From IMG/VR virus record IMGVR_UViG_3300045996_000907, positions 1 to 38,498 of that record: a stretch of DNA of 38,498 bases; one strand, 5' to 3'. The notes under the pieces are model-generated. The model searched no databases. It saw only the letters and a list, made by a program, of their open reading frames with translations, and was not told the origin of the DNA. Shown piece after piece: positions 23,888 through 31,219 of the stretch; within the stretch, counting starts at the first letter, position 1; each line of letters begins with the position of its first letter. Both the position numbers and the translations under genes were made by a program. The DNA comes from a virus.

Positions 23888-24450
23888 CAGTACCTCACCG
23901 AGATCAGCGGGCTGTCGCCCCAGTCTTCCGGCGGGTTCTCCTGGCCGTCCACCGACTTGGCCTGCTGCATGGCCTGGGCCAGCTTCTTCTCGCGCAGCTC
24001 CACCATGCTGGCGCTTTTGGTGATCGGGTAGGCGAGATCGGCGGCCATGCGCTTGGTGAGCACGTCCACCAGGTGGGCATCCCAGTTGCCCTCCGACTTG
24101 TTGGCCAGGTAGCGCAGGTAGAGGGTGGCGCTGTTGGCGAAGATCTTGCGGCCCTCCATGACGTAGTCCTCGGGGACGCCGTCCTCCTCGCCCACGTTCA
24201 GGGTGCGGAGCCAGTCGCCGGGCAGGTTGAAGACGTAACCCCAGCCGCCGGGCGCGGTGTCCGTGGTGGGCGCCAGCGTCGCGCGCGTGACCAGGCAGTT
24301 CCACGGGTGGGCGCGCAGGATGTCGGCCCTGGCCTGCGTGTAGAGGCTGTTGCACAGGGTGGCCCGCGAGGTGTTCTCCGACAGCGAGGCGATCACCTTG
24401 TCGCCCAGCAGCTGGAGTGCCGCATTGCAGATCGAGACGTCAGAAGCCAT
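23887..24450 (-). CDS. Tail tubular protein A (T7 gp11-like)
   Basis: 187 residues. SICNAALQLLGDKVIASLSE, then ARADILRAHPWNCLVTRATL and YVFNLPGDWLRTL are the standard motifs of phage tail tubular protein A, which forms the ring below the portal and joins the tail nozzle to it. The C-terminal LISVRY is also typical. It is the first gene of the tail block, 81 bases after the head block, with a predicted terminator in the gap upstream; GAGGTGG lies before the start. Confidence 0.92.
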   Translation of the reverse strand: MASDVSICNAALQLLGDKVIASLSENTSRATLCNSLYTQARADILRAHPWNCLVTRATLAPTTDTAPGGWGYVFNLPGDWLRTLNVGEEDGVPEDYVMEGRKIFANSATLYLRYLANKSEGNWDAHLVDVLTKRMAADLAYPITKSASMVELREKKLAQAMQQAKSVDGQENPPEDWGDSPLISVRY

Positions 24451-24463
24451 GCAACCACCTCAA

Positions 24464-24495
24464 CGAAAAACGGGGGCACGCAAGCGGCCCCCGTT
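24464..24495 (-). terminator. Rho-independent terminator between head and tail genes
   Basis: A perfect 9-bp stem, 24487-24495 paired with 24469-24477 (AACGGGGGC read on the minus strand), encloses a nine-base loop. On the minus strand it is followed by TTTTT (24470-24466). It would attenuate leftward transcription after the head genes and lower tail gene output relative to capsid. Confidence 0.75.
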
Positions 24496-24531
24496 GAAAG
24501 CCCGCGAAGGGCGACCCATGAAGAAACCGAT

Positions 24532-25131
24532 TCAGCTCGGGAACAGGAACGGGACCTCGATGCGGATTTGCGCGTTCGCGGTCGGCGTGCCGCCGGCCAG
24601 CGTGGCGTACATGTAGCAGTCCGCGGTCGTCACGTACTCCACGCCATCCGCCACCAGGGCGCCGTCATTGAGCGCAGCGCGAGCCGCGGCGGTGGCCACG
24701 TCGAGCGCCGAGTGGATGCCGTCGGCGTCGATGGCCACGCCAGCGACGGTGCGCAGGCCCACGTCCAGGGTGATCGAGGTGCCCATGTCCGCATGCGAGG
24801 CGAAGCCGCCGCACAGCGGGCGCGAGCCCTTCGGGATCAGCACCGGGCTGGCGATGGTGTCGCCGTTCGCCCAGGTCACCGTGTCCGGCGAGGTGATCAC
24901 CACGTAGGTGGGCTTGCCGATGTCCGCGCCGGTCAGCTTGGTGCCGGCAGCGACCTTGGCCGCTTGCTTGGACACCTGCTCCGCCATCAGCACCAGGCCG
25001 CTGCGCTGCATGTGGGCGAAGGTCGCCTCGTGCAGCTTGTGGCCCAGCTCCTTGACGGTGGCCGGGGAGATCAGCGCGACCAGGAAGGCCAGCGCCAGGA
25101 CGATCATCATGATCAGGGTGAGCGATTTCAT
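24532..25131 (-). CDS. Head-associated protein with N-terminal membrane segment, 199 aa
   Basis: The N-terminus MKSLTLIMMIVLALAFLVAL is a strong signal-anchor or signal peptide, followed by a helix to about residue 65 and then a beta-rich domain (GDTIASPVLIPKGSRPL, then TVAGVAIDADGIHSALD and a terminal IRIEVPFLFPS) of head-decoration or head-fibre type. Directly downstream of the major capsid gene, a decoration role is expected, but a membrane segment on such a protein is unusual. Codon use is uniform throughout, so the segment is real coding sequence. The start has GGAGC upstream. Function is inferred from position only. Confidence 0.7.
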   Translation of the reverse strand: MKSLTLIMMIVLALAFLVALISPATVKELGHKLHEATFAHMQRSGLVLMAEQVSKQAAKVAAGTKLTGADIGKPTYVVITSPDTVTWANGDTIASPVLIPKGSRPLCGGFASHADMGTSITLDVGLRTVAGVAIDADGIHSALDVATAAARAALNDGALVADGVEYVTTADCYMYATLAGGTPTANAQIRIEVPFLFPS

Positions 25132-25167
25132 TTCGTGCTCCAGTTGGTGATCTGTGGTGGCGGTCGC

Positions 25168-26043
25168 TTACTGGTAAGCGATCTCGACGACCTTCTTGGC
25201 CTGCTGGCGGCCCGCGCCGTAGCTGGCCGCGAGCGACACCTGCGTCAGGTTCTTCTTGTCGCGGCGCGGACCCACGTCGCCTTCCTCGAAGCCCTTGCCC
25301 AGGTGGATGCCGGACTTCGCCCAGGCCACCGTGTAGTAGGTGGAGCTGGACACCGGGTCGATGCCTTCGAACGGCACCCAGTTGAAGCCCATCCACTTGC
25401 CGTCGATGGCGCCGGACTGCAGCATCCGCACCGCCATGAAGTCGGCGCTGGTCAGCGTGGTGTCGGACAGGATGTCCTCGAGCATGTCGGCCGTGTACAT
25501 GATGTACAGCTCCTCGCCGTTGTGCTCGTCGCACTCGTTGGCGCGGAAGATCTTGCGCGCGGTGATCAGCTTGGCCTTGGTGAAGCCGGTGCTGGAGTGC
25601 GCGATCTTCTGCGTGGAGGGCAGCACTTCGGAGGTGCCGTCCTTTTTCAGCTGGCTGTCGCGCGCGGCGCGGTAGATCAGGTAGTCCACCGTGCGGTTGC
25701 GCTTGGCGACCATCTTGGCCATGTAGTCGCCGCCGGTGACCGGGTTGTTGATCATCTTGGGGATGTCGTTCCGGTCCAGGGGCTTGGCGTCGAAGTAGTC
25801 CTTCATCGTCACCACCGCAGTGATGAAGATGTCGTCGGACCACTGGGTGTCGCCGTGGCGGACGGTGTTGAGCGGCAGGATGCTGCCGTCGTCGTCCAAG
25901 TTGGTGATGGTGAACGACTCGCCGACGATGGTGCCGCGGTCGGTGACCGCCTTCATCAGGCGGGATTCTTTCTGGGCGAGCTCCGCGCGCAGGGAGGTGT
26001 CCCACTGCTGCACGAAGGCTTGCGTGATGGTGGTGCCGGACAT
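25168..26043 (-). CDS. Major capsid protein
   Basis: 291 residues of the phage capsid type found in BPP-1-like podophages (HK97 fold expected). It begins MSGTTITQAFVQQWDTSLRA, contains DYFDAKPLDRNDIPKMINNP and LIYRAARDSQLKKDG, and ends with the typical stretch HLGKGFEEGDVGPRRDKKNL followed by a C-terminal strand. There is no sign of a cleaved prodomain. It follows the scaffold gene after a 198-base gap that holds a repeated regulatory motif, so it probably has extra transcription. CCTGAGAG-type spacing with AGGAG upstream of the ATG supports the start. Confidence 0.9.
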   Translation of the reverse strand: MSGTTITQAFVQQWDTSLRAELAQKESRLMKAVTDRGTIVGESFTITNLDDDGSILPLNTVRHGDTQWSDDIFITAVVTMKDYFDAKPLDRNDIPKMINNPVTGGDYMAKMVAKRNRTVDYLIYRAARDSQLKKDGTSEVLPSTQKIAHSSTGFTKAKLITARKIFRANECDEHNGEELYIMYTADMLEDILSDTTLTSADFMAVRMLQSGAIDGKWMGFNWVPFEGIDPVSSSTYYTVAWAKSGIHLGKGFEEGDVGPRRDKKNLTQVSLAASYGAGRQQAKKVVEIAYQ

Positions 26044-26241
26044 TTCGAGAACTCCTGAGAGGTTGAACGGGTTCAGCCTTGGGTTCAGGGTGTCCGGCGA
26101 GCCGGGCCTGCGCTACGGCGGTTGCGACCGGCTTATCACGTCGCTCCGCTCGGGCTTGCTGCAGGGTGTCCGGCTGCCACGCACGGGCCTGCTATGGGCC
26201 CGAAGTGTCAAGGGGTGTGCGTCTACGTTCCTGACCGAATT
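26044..26241. promoter_or_regulatory. Gap upstream of the capsid gene with repeats and a 16-base motif
   Basis: 198 bases without a gene between scaffold and capsid. On the minus strand it begins with the motif GGTCAGGAACGTAGAC (26236-26221) immediately after the scaffold stop, then an exact TTGACA (26211-26206) without a good -10 at 16-18 bases. A 13-base direct repeat, CAGGGTGTCCGGC, lies at 26086-26098 and 26162-26174, 76 bases apart and each followed by GGGCCTG. The simplest reading is a control region that boosts capsid transcription. Confidence 0.5.
26221..26236 (-). promoter_or_regulatory. Repeated 16-base motif, copy 2 (upstream of capsid)
   Basis: GGTCAGGAACGTAGAC on the minus strand, identical in all 16 positions to 12502-12517. 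It lies in non-coding sequence about 178 bases before the capsid start and five bases after the scaffold stop codon, with AAATTC just upstream. This copy is not constrained by a reading frame, which supports a DNA- or RNA-level function. Confidence 0.55.
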
Positions 26242-27108
26242 TCAGCGCAGCACCGGCTGGTTGCCGAACTTCGCCTCGAAGTGCGACTTCACCTTGGCGC
26301 TGACGCTGGCGTGGTCCTTGTGCTTCGGATCGCGGTACGCCTCCGACGACACCAGCGAGCCGATGTCCTCCACCGTCTGCGTGGTGGCGTTGCTCGGGGT
26401 GGTGTCCTCGCGCATCTCCTTGCCGAAGGCAGCCATGATCTGGATGAAGTCCGGGTCGCGGCCGAACTTCTCGAAGGCGGCATCCCGCGCGCCCTCCGGC
26501 GCGGCAGCCAGCGCGCGGTTCGCCGCAGCTACCCCGGCGTCAAGCTCGGCCGGGGACTTCCACACTTCGGACAGAGCTGCCTTCGCTTCGGCAGCGGTGT
26601 GGCTGGCCGCAGCGTTGAGCACCTGGGGCACCAGGGTGAAGTACTCGCCCATGACGAATTCGAACTGCTGCTGGTTGAGTCCGGCCTTGTGCGCCCGCTC
26701 ACGAAAGGACTTGCTCAGGCCCTCGTCGAGGGGGATGTCCTTGAACTGCTCGGGCGGCGTGAAAACGTAGGCGTCCGGCGTCTCCGGCGCAGCTTCGCCT
26801 GTGCCCAGCTTCTTCGACAGGTTGCCGTAGCCCTCGCCCAGCTTCTTGCTGGAGGCAGCGAGATCGAGCTTGCCGTCGGCGTCCATCACGCGGTACTTCT
26901 CCGGCAGCCAGGCCAGCTCGTCGGTGGTCGTCGTGGCGGCCTTGTCGTCGGCCTTGGCGCCCGGCTTGGCCAGCAGGCTTTCGGTCGTGGCGGTGTCGAC
27001 GGTCGTGGTGGTGGCCGTGGTCGCCTTGGTGTCGGCGGCGCCCTTGGTGTCCGCCGTGGTCGTAGCGGCGGTGTCAGCGGTTTCGGTGGTGGTCGCGGTT
27101 TCGCTCAT
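26242..27108 (-). CDS. Capsid scaffolding protein, Thr-rich N-terminus, 288 aa
   Basis: The N-terminal 65 residues are a low-complexity run of Thr, Ala, Asp and Lys. The helical body contains EKYRVMDADGKLDLAASSKK, a motif typical of T7-like and BPP-1-like scaffolds, and the C-terminus is basic (HASVSAKVKSHFEAKFG), as needed for binding coat protein. It would direct procapsid assembly around the portal and then leave. It lies between the Bbp19-like gene (4-base overlap) and the capsid gene. The Thr-rich tract has no obvious counterpart in T7 gp9. Confidence 0.85.
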   Translation of the reverse strand: MSETATTTETADTAATTTADTKGAADTKATTATTTTVDTATTESLLAKPGAKADDKAATTTTDELAWLPEKYRVMDADGKLDLAASSKKLGEGYGNLSKKLGTGEAAPETPDAYVFTPPEQFKDIPLDEGLSKSFRERAHKAGLNQQQFEFVMGEYFTLVPQVLNAAASHTAAEAKAALSEVWKSPAELDAGVAAANRALAAAPEGARDAAFEKFGRDPDFIQIMAAFGKEMREDTTPSNATTQTVEDIGSLVSSEAYRDPKHKDHASVSAKVKSHFEAKFGNQPVLR

Positions 27109-27365
27109 GGCATGTCTCCATCGGGTTGGTCGGATTCTTCTTCCACGCCGTCCGCCCGGTTGATCTGGCGGACGATGTACTCGACGACCTCGCGCTGGTG
27201 GGTGCGCACGAAGCCGCGCAGCATGCCCTCCTGCGTGAAGTCGTCCGGGTTCGGGCGGCGGCAGAAGCGCGCCTGCAGGTCCGCCAGCAGCACCTGGCCG
27301 CGGGCGTCGTCCTCGAAGATGGCCTTGTAGAGGGCGGGGAGGCGGTCGGCGTCGAGCGTCGTCAT
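27105..27365 (-). CDS. Bbp19-like small phage protein, 86 aa
   Basis: Start at 27365 (MTTLDADRLPALYKAIFEDD); longer forms would run into the opposite gene's promoter region. The pattern LYKAIFEDDARGQVLLADL, then a hydrophilic stretch and GFVRTHQREVVEYIVRQI, matches the small protein known from Bordetella phage BPP-1 as Bbp19, which sits between portal and scaffold genes in related phages. Role unknown, presumably in head assembly. Overlaps the scaffold start by four bases. Confidence 0.75.
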   Translation of the reverse strand: MTTLDADRLPALYKAIFEDDARGQVLLADLQARFCRRPNPDDFTQEGMLRGFVRTHQREVVEYIVRQINRADGVEEESDQPDGDMP

Positions 27366-27407
27366 GCTTCTGTTGATAATGGTCACGAAATTGCCCGGAG
27401 CGGAACG

Positions 27408-27617
27408 ATGCAGCGCGCTTTCGACATATATCGGCACAACGTCGCGGAAATCACAAGGCTTTTACAGACCTTCGCGCCGCGAATTAAGCACTCAATCAGC
27501 GGAGCACCACGAACGCTCCAGGTCGTCACCGTAGAGGGCGACGAGCCATATTTCTCAGCAGCCATCCACGAGCTGACCATCCTCATGCAACGCCAGCAGG
27601 CCGACGACTCTTGGTGA
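27408..27617 (+). CDS. 69-aa moron-like protein on the opposite strand
   Basis: A plus-strand gene inside the minus-strand late block. The ATG at 27408 follows CGGAGCGGA, and a GATAAT (27375-27380) could serve as -10. The product starts MQRAFDIYRHNVAEITRLLQ and ends MQRQQADDSW: soluble, helical and not recognised. Its codons are much less G/C-rich at third positions than the neighbouring genes, a sign of recent acquisition. It ends three bases from the esterase stop, tail-to-tail. Independent expression, lower GC and position between structural genes are the usual marks of a moron, a gene expressed from the prophage for host benefit or superinfection immunity. Confidence 0.55.
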   Translation: MQRAFDIYRHNVAEITRLLQTFAPRIKHSISGAPRTLQVVTVEGDEPYFSAAIHELTILMQRQQADDSW

Positions 27618-27620
27618 GGC

Positions 27621-28829
27621 TCATGCTTCGCCAAAGAGCGGCGTCTTCAGCTGCGCCCACAGGTACGCACCGATAGCGGCCGATCCAATGCCGCTCGGGT
27701 GAACGCGACTTCCAGCGACGCGCTCGGTTGCTTTGATGTTGGTGTCGCTCGCCGGAGTTGCGTGCAGCGCCCAGGCTTGGGACTGATCGACGTAGAACAC
27801 GTTATTCGCGGCCCCGCCGTAGCTTGCGTTATTCGCTACGTCAGAGATCCACGTGCGGATCGTCGGCAGGTTGGTGGTTCTGCTCGTTTCGTCGGAGCTG
27901 GAGGGTGAGAGAAAGACCACCCGGACGTCCTTGCCCGGGTAGAGCCGGTCGCGTCGATCAATCCACCCCTTGGCCGCTTCCTTGAACTTCGCTTCGGTTG
28001 GGAACTTGCTCGTCACCGCGTCATTCATCCCGTAGCTGACGAACCAGGTTTTCGCGTTGTGGAAGTATTTGCCGGAAGCGAGGTTGTAATACCCCTCCAG
28101 CATCGTCCGGCCATCCTCGGCCATGTTGCATACGATCTGAGCATCGACGCCAGCGGCCCGCGCTGCGTCAACGAAAACGCGCGACCAGTGCCAGTTTCCT
28201 AGGTACGCGCGAGCATCGGCGTCGTTGCCCATGTTGGGGCCGCCCCATGCCGTGCTGTCGCCGAACACGGCAATCGTCTCATCTCCATCGAGGTTCGTTT
28301 CGTCGTCCACCTCGTAGCCAGACGCGAGGAACGCGACATTCCTGCCATCGGTCGTCGGACTCTTGTACTTCAGCGTGAAGCTCGAGTTTTCTCCGATCAC
28401 GTAGCCTGCAGGCACGTCAATGGGGACGGACCCGCCACCAGAGCCGAACACCGCAGACAGCGTGGCGAAGTACGCCATGCCGCTACTGGTGACACCGAGC
28501 CACGTGTACCAGGCGGAGTTGTCGGGGGTCTGGTCGGCCTGGACGAGGCAGGCGCCGTCAGCAGACAGGGTGAGGCCCGTCAGGAAAAAACGCTTCCCCG
28601 GATAGACGAAAAAGCCGATGTTGGCAGAGACTGTGGCGCCAGCCGTTACTGCGGAGGGGGATGCGGCCCAGTTGGTCCCGGAGTAGACCCGGGGCCTTGC
28701 GCGCCCCGAAAGGATTGCGCGTTGCAGGAAGCTCTCGTTGGCAATCCCGACTGCTGATCGGCCGGTGACGGACGCCGCGTCCCCGCTGACCTCGTAGCCA
28801 TTGCTGCCAAGCACGGCATTCACACCCAT
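27621..28829 (-). CDS. SGNH/GDSL-type esterase with N-terminal beta-domain
   Basis: 402 residues. The C-terminal half is an SGNH hydrolase: block I VFGDST (nucleophile S192), block II Gly240 in MAEDGRT, block III GMND (267-270) and block V SRVHPSG with H377. The usual Asp three residues before the His is Ser374, so the site may work as a Ser-His dyad. Residues 1-180 form a beta-rich domain that may bind the virion or sugar. Such enzymes on phages remove acetyl groups from O-antigen or capsule. It lies between portal and Bbp19-like genes, where T7 has none. Its lower third-position GC suggests acquisition with the adjacent moron-like gene. Confidence 0.8.
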   Translation of the reverse strand: MGVNAVLGSNGYEVSGDAASVTGRSAVGIANESFLQRAILSGRARPRVYSGTNWAASPSAVTAGATVSANIGFFVYPGKRFFLTGLTLSADGACLVQADQTPDNSAWYTWLGVTSSGMAYFATLSAVFGSGGGSVPIDVPAGYVIGENSSFTLKYKSPTTDGRNVAFLASGYEVDDETNLDGDETIAVFGDSTAWGGPNMGNDADARAYLGNWHWSRVFVDAARAAGVDAQIVCNMAEDGRTMLEGYYNLASGKYFHNAKTWFVSYGMNDAVTSKFPTEAKFKEAAKGWIDRRDRLYPGKDVRVVFLSPSSSDETSRTTNLPTIRTWISDVANNASYGGAANNVFYVDQSQAWALHATPASDTNIKATERVAGSRVHPSGIGSAAIGAYLWAQLKTPLFGEA

Positions 28830-28838
28830 TTCGTTCTC

Positions 28839-30461
28839 CTATGTTCCCGTCGCCATGCGCTTGGCCATCGCAGCGCCGGCTTCCATCCCAACCTGCTGTT
28901 GCGCTTGCTGCTCCTGCGCCGCGGCCTGGGCCTGCTGGCGCATCTGCCGCACCTTGGCGACGGTCTTCTCGTCGCGCACCAGCTTCTGCGGCACGCCCAG
29001 CAGCTTGGCCTTGGTGCGCTTGCCTTCTTCCATGTCGTACACGTCGAGCACGGAGGGGTCCTGCGTTCCCTGCGCCGTGGCGAGCAGGTCGCCTTCGAAG
29101 CGGTCCATGCTGGCCACATCCTCCAGCTGCTGCGCCTTGGCCAGCGGCGAGAGGTAGCGCACCGTGAAGTTGCGCCCGCGCAGCGACTCCGGCGGCCGGC
29201 CCATGAGCGCGTAGCCGCTGGCCTCGTTGGCGCGCCAGGCAATCCCGAAGGTGCGCTCCACCAGCGGCTGCAGGAACTCCGCCTGCCTGCGCCCGAACAT
29301 CGGGCCGAGGATCTTGCGCAGGGTCTGCACGCGCACCGACCACTCGTAGGCCGTCTTCACCGGGCCATCCGCCGGCGGCAACTGGTCGGCCATCAGCACC
29401 TTGCGCACCGCGGCCTGCAGCTGCTCGATCTTCAGCGCGCCGTACTGCACGTTGGCGCCGGTGATCAGTGGCTTGATGCTGTCGACGCTGTTGGCCACGA
29501 TGACCTTGCGCGCGCCGATCTTGATGTTCTTGGTGTTCAGGACGCCGTCGTCCTCGGCGATCAGCGGCGGGGCCAGCGTGGTCTCCGCGCCCATCAGGTC
29601 CCACTTGACCACCTCGTTGAGCGTCTTCACGTCCGGCAGCGCGCGGGACATTGGGCCGGTGGCGTAGGCGCTGTTCGGCAGGCGCATCCAGCGCGGCACC
29701 ATGCACGGGAACTCGTGGTAGCCGCCCTCGCGCAGGACGTGGCTGGTGTCGACCTCCATGTGGCAGGACGCCACCGGCAGGTTCTTCGCCAGCTTGCCGC
29801 CCACCACGTACATCTCGCGCGGCTCGATCGCGTGCACGACCATGACCTTGGTCGCCAGCTTGCCCGCGGTGAAGTCCTGCCGGACCTTGTCGGACACGTT
29901 GTCGATGCCGTAGGTGGCGACCACCTGCGACACGTTCATCTCGACTTCGCGGTAGACCGTGTCCACCTTGCCGCCGACCTTGCGGCTGGCGATGTAGCAC
30001 TGCCCCAGCGGCCAGTTCTCGAAGTGGTAGCCGCCGCCCGGACCTTCCTCGCAGTACAGCACCGCCCAGCCGGCCACGAACTCGTCGGTGGTCTGGTCGA
30101 ACACCTCGGCGTCGAAGTTGCTGTTGTGGATGTTCTCCCAGATGAACTGCGAGCTGCCGTCCAGCCAGGTCGACTCCTCGTCGCTTTCGGTGCCCACGTC
30201 GATGCCGAACCAGCGGGCGTTCGCGGGGACGGTGCCGTCGACCATCGTCGCGGCGCCGACCTGCACGGAGTCGCCGGCGGTGGAGTCGAGGATGTTCGCC
30301 TTGCGCCGCTGAGCGTCGTTGGCGTCCGTGACCGTGGTCATGAAGCCGGAGCCGCGCTCGGGGTAGGACCAGTCGTAGCAGTCCTTCCAGACCTGCTCGT
30401 GCCGCTGGCGCTCGGCCTTCATGTCGGCCAGGGTGCGCTTGATGCGGGTCGGGTCAGCCAC
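28839..30461 (-). CDS. Portal (head-to-tail connecting) protein
   Basis: 540 residues from a GTG at 30461 (VADPTRIKRTLADMKAERQR) with GGAGC eight bases upstream; an ATG at 30509 in frame has no ribosome site and would lie deep in the preceding microgene. WKDCYDWSYPERGSGF, DSTAGDSVQVGAATMVDGTV and ANARWFGIDVG are hallmarks of the T7-like head-tail connector family (PF12236 type). The end is a Gln/Ala-rich coiled coil. Twelve copies would form the DNA channel used by the terminase. Overlaps the 42-aa gene by eight bases. Confidence 0.92.
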   Translation of the reverse strand: MADPTRIKRTLADMKAERQRHEQVWKDCYDWSYPERGSGFMTTVTDANDAQRRKANILDSTAGDSVQVGAATMVDGTVPANARWFGIDVGTESDEESTWLDGSSQFIWENIHNSNFDAEVFDQTTDEFVAGWAVLYCEEGPGGGYHFENWPLGQCYIASRKVGGKVDTVYREVEMNVSQVVATYGIDNVSDKVRQDFTAGKLATKVMVVHAIEPREMYVVGGKLAKNLPVASCHMEVDTSHVLREGGYHEFPCMVPRWMRLPNSAYATGPMSRALPDVKTLNEVVKWDLMGAETTLAPPLIAEDDGVLNTKNIKIGARKVIVANSVDSIKPLITGANVQYGALKIEQLQAAVRKVLMADQLPPADGPVKTAYEWSVRVQTLRKILGPMFGRRQAEFLQPLVERTFGIAWRANEASGYALMGRPPESLRGRNFTVRYLSPLAKAQQLEDVASMDRFEGDLLATAQGTQDPSVLDVYDMEEGKRTKAKLLGVPQKLVRDEKTVAKVRQMRQQAQAAAQEQQAQQQVGMEAGAAMAKRMATGT

Positions 30462-30582
30462 GGCGGATGCTCCGGATCTGGCCGCCAGCACCGCGGAAGG
30501 CGCGCGCACTCATCGCGGGGCGGATGGTGACGAAGCCGCGGCACACGCGGGCGGTGGCGAGGGCGATCAGCGACAGCTGCAT
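30454..30582 (-). CDS. 42-aa basic microprotein before the portal gene
   Basis: The ATG at 30582 shares a base with the preceding stop (TGATG), follows GGGGGTG and overlaps the portal start by eight bases, so it is tightly coupled on both sides. The product is MQLSLIALATARVCRGFVTI followed by a basic tail with RAFRGAGGQIRSIRRG. No family recognised. Virion or assembly role by position. Confidence 0.5.
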   Translation of the reverse strand: MQLSLIALATARVCRGFVTIRPAMSARAFRGAGGQIRSIRRG

Positions 30583-30851
30583 CACACCCCCAGCGTCTTG
30601 CGCCCGCCGCCAGCAGCAGCAGCGGTAGCCGGGGCACCGAGCGTGCCGCCACCGCCGCCGGTCAGCAGCGAGTTGTCGCGCATCGCCTTGCGGGTCATGC
30701 TGATCTTCGCGTTAGCGTTGCGGGTCGCCTCGGCTTCGGCCTTGGCGCGCTCCTCGGCCGGGTCCGGTCCCTTCTTGTCCGAAGCGGCGACGGCCTGCAT
30801 GGTGCTGGCACCAGCGGCCATCACAGCCATGAATTCCGCGCCGGTGCACAT
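30582..30851 (-). CDS. Small virion-type protein, 89 aa
   Basis: MCTGAEFMAVMAAGASTMQA, a charged helical centre (PAEERAKAEAEATRNANAK) and a Gly-rich end (LLTGGGGGTLGAP, then GGRKTLGV) follow the layout of a small protein conserved before the portal gene in many podophages, with the closing T-L-G motif. The N-terminus resembles that of the gp14-like protein (20536-21018). It may be a minor virion component. Function unknown. Confidence 0.65.
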   Translation of the reverse strand: MCTGAEFMAVMAAGASTMQAVAASDKKGPDPAEERAKAEAEATRNANAKISMTRKAMRDNSLLTGGGGGTLGAPATAAAAGGGRKTLGV

Positions 30852-30856
30852 GGCCG

Positions 30857-31219
30857 TCAGTCCTTCTTCGCCTGCTCGCCCATGCCGGGCGGGCAGTAGT
30901 AGCCCTCGGGCGTCAGCACGGAGGTGCGCTTGTGCGGCGGCAGCGCGGCCTGCTGGGCGATGGCGTCGGCCATGGAGACCTCGGGCGGGCCCTTGCGCGG
31001 CGCGGCGACCGGGGGCTTCGGCACGGCCCTGGCCTGGGCGGCCATGCGGGCGGCGACGCGGCGCTCGACCTCAGCGTCCAGGTCCGGCGGGAGCTCGTCA
31101 GCTTCGGCCTGCTCGGCGCCGCCGGCTGCAGCGTCAGGCTCCGCACCGTGCTCGGTCTCGGATTCCGTGGTCTGCGACTGGGCGCCGGGGGTTTGCGGCT
31201 GGAGCTTTTTCGTTGCCAT
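30857..31219 (-). CDS. Hydrophilic phage protein, 120 aa, first of the structural block
   Basis: ATG at 31219 (MATKKLQPQTPGAQ) with AAGGAA six bases upstream. The first half is Glu/Ala-rich and disordered, the middle a charged helix (DAEVERRVAARMAAQARA), and the end SVLTPEGYYCPPGMGEQAKK has conserved-looking aromatic and Cys residues. Not recognised. A copy of the repeated 16-base motif lies 55 bases upstream, so this gene may start a late transcription unit with the virion genes that follow. Confidence 0.65.
   Translation of the reverse strand: MATKKLQPQTPGAQSQTTESETEHGAEPDAAAGGAEQAEADELPPDLDAEVERRVAARMAAQARAVPKPPVAAPRKGPPEVSMADAIAQQAALPPHKRTSVLTPEGYYCPPGMGEQAKKD

Noticed and set aside
26183-26211. 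Sigma-70 promoter upstream of the capsid based on TTGACA
   Set aside because: The -35 is perfect on the minus strand, but 16-18 bases downstream there is only GC-rich sequence and no -10.
27383-27634. Minus-strand 83-codon frame opposite the moron-like gene
   Set aside because: Cys-rich, irregular composition and no ribosome-binding site; the plus frame has both a site and a normal protein composition.
30462-30509. Earlier ATG start for the portal protein
   Set aside because: It has no ribosome-binding site, while the GTG at 30461 does, and the extra 16 residues do not resemble connector N-termini.
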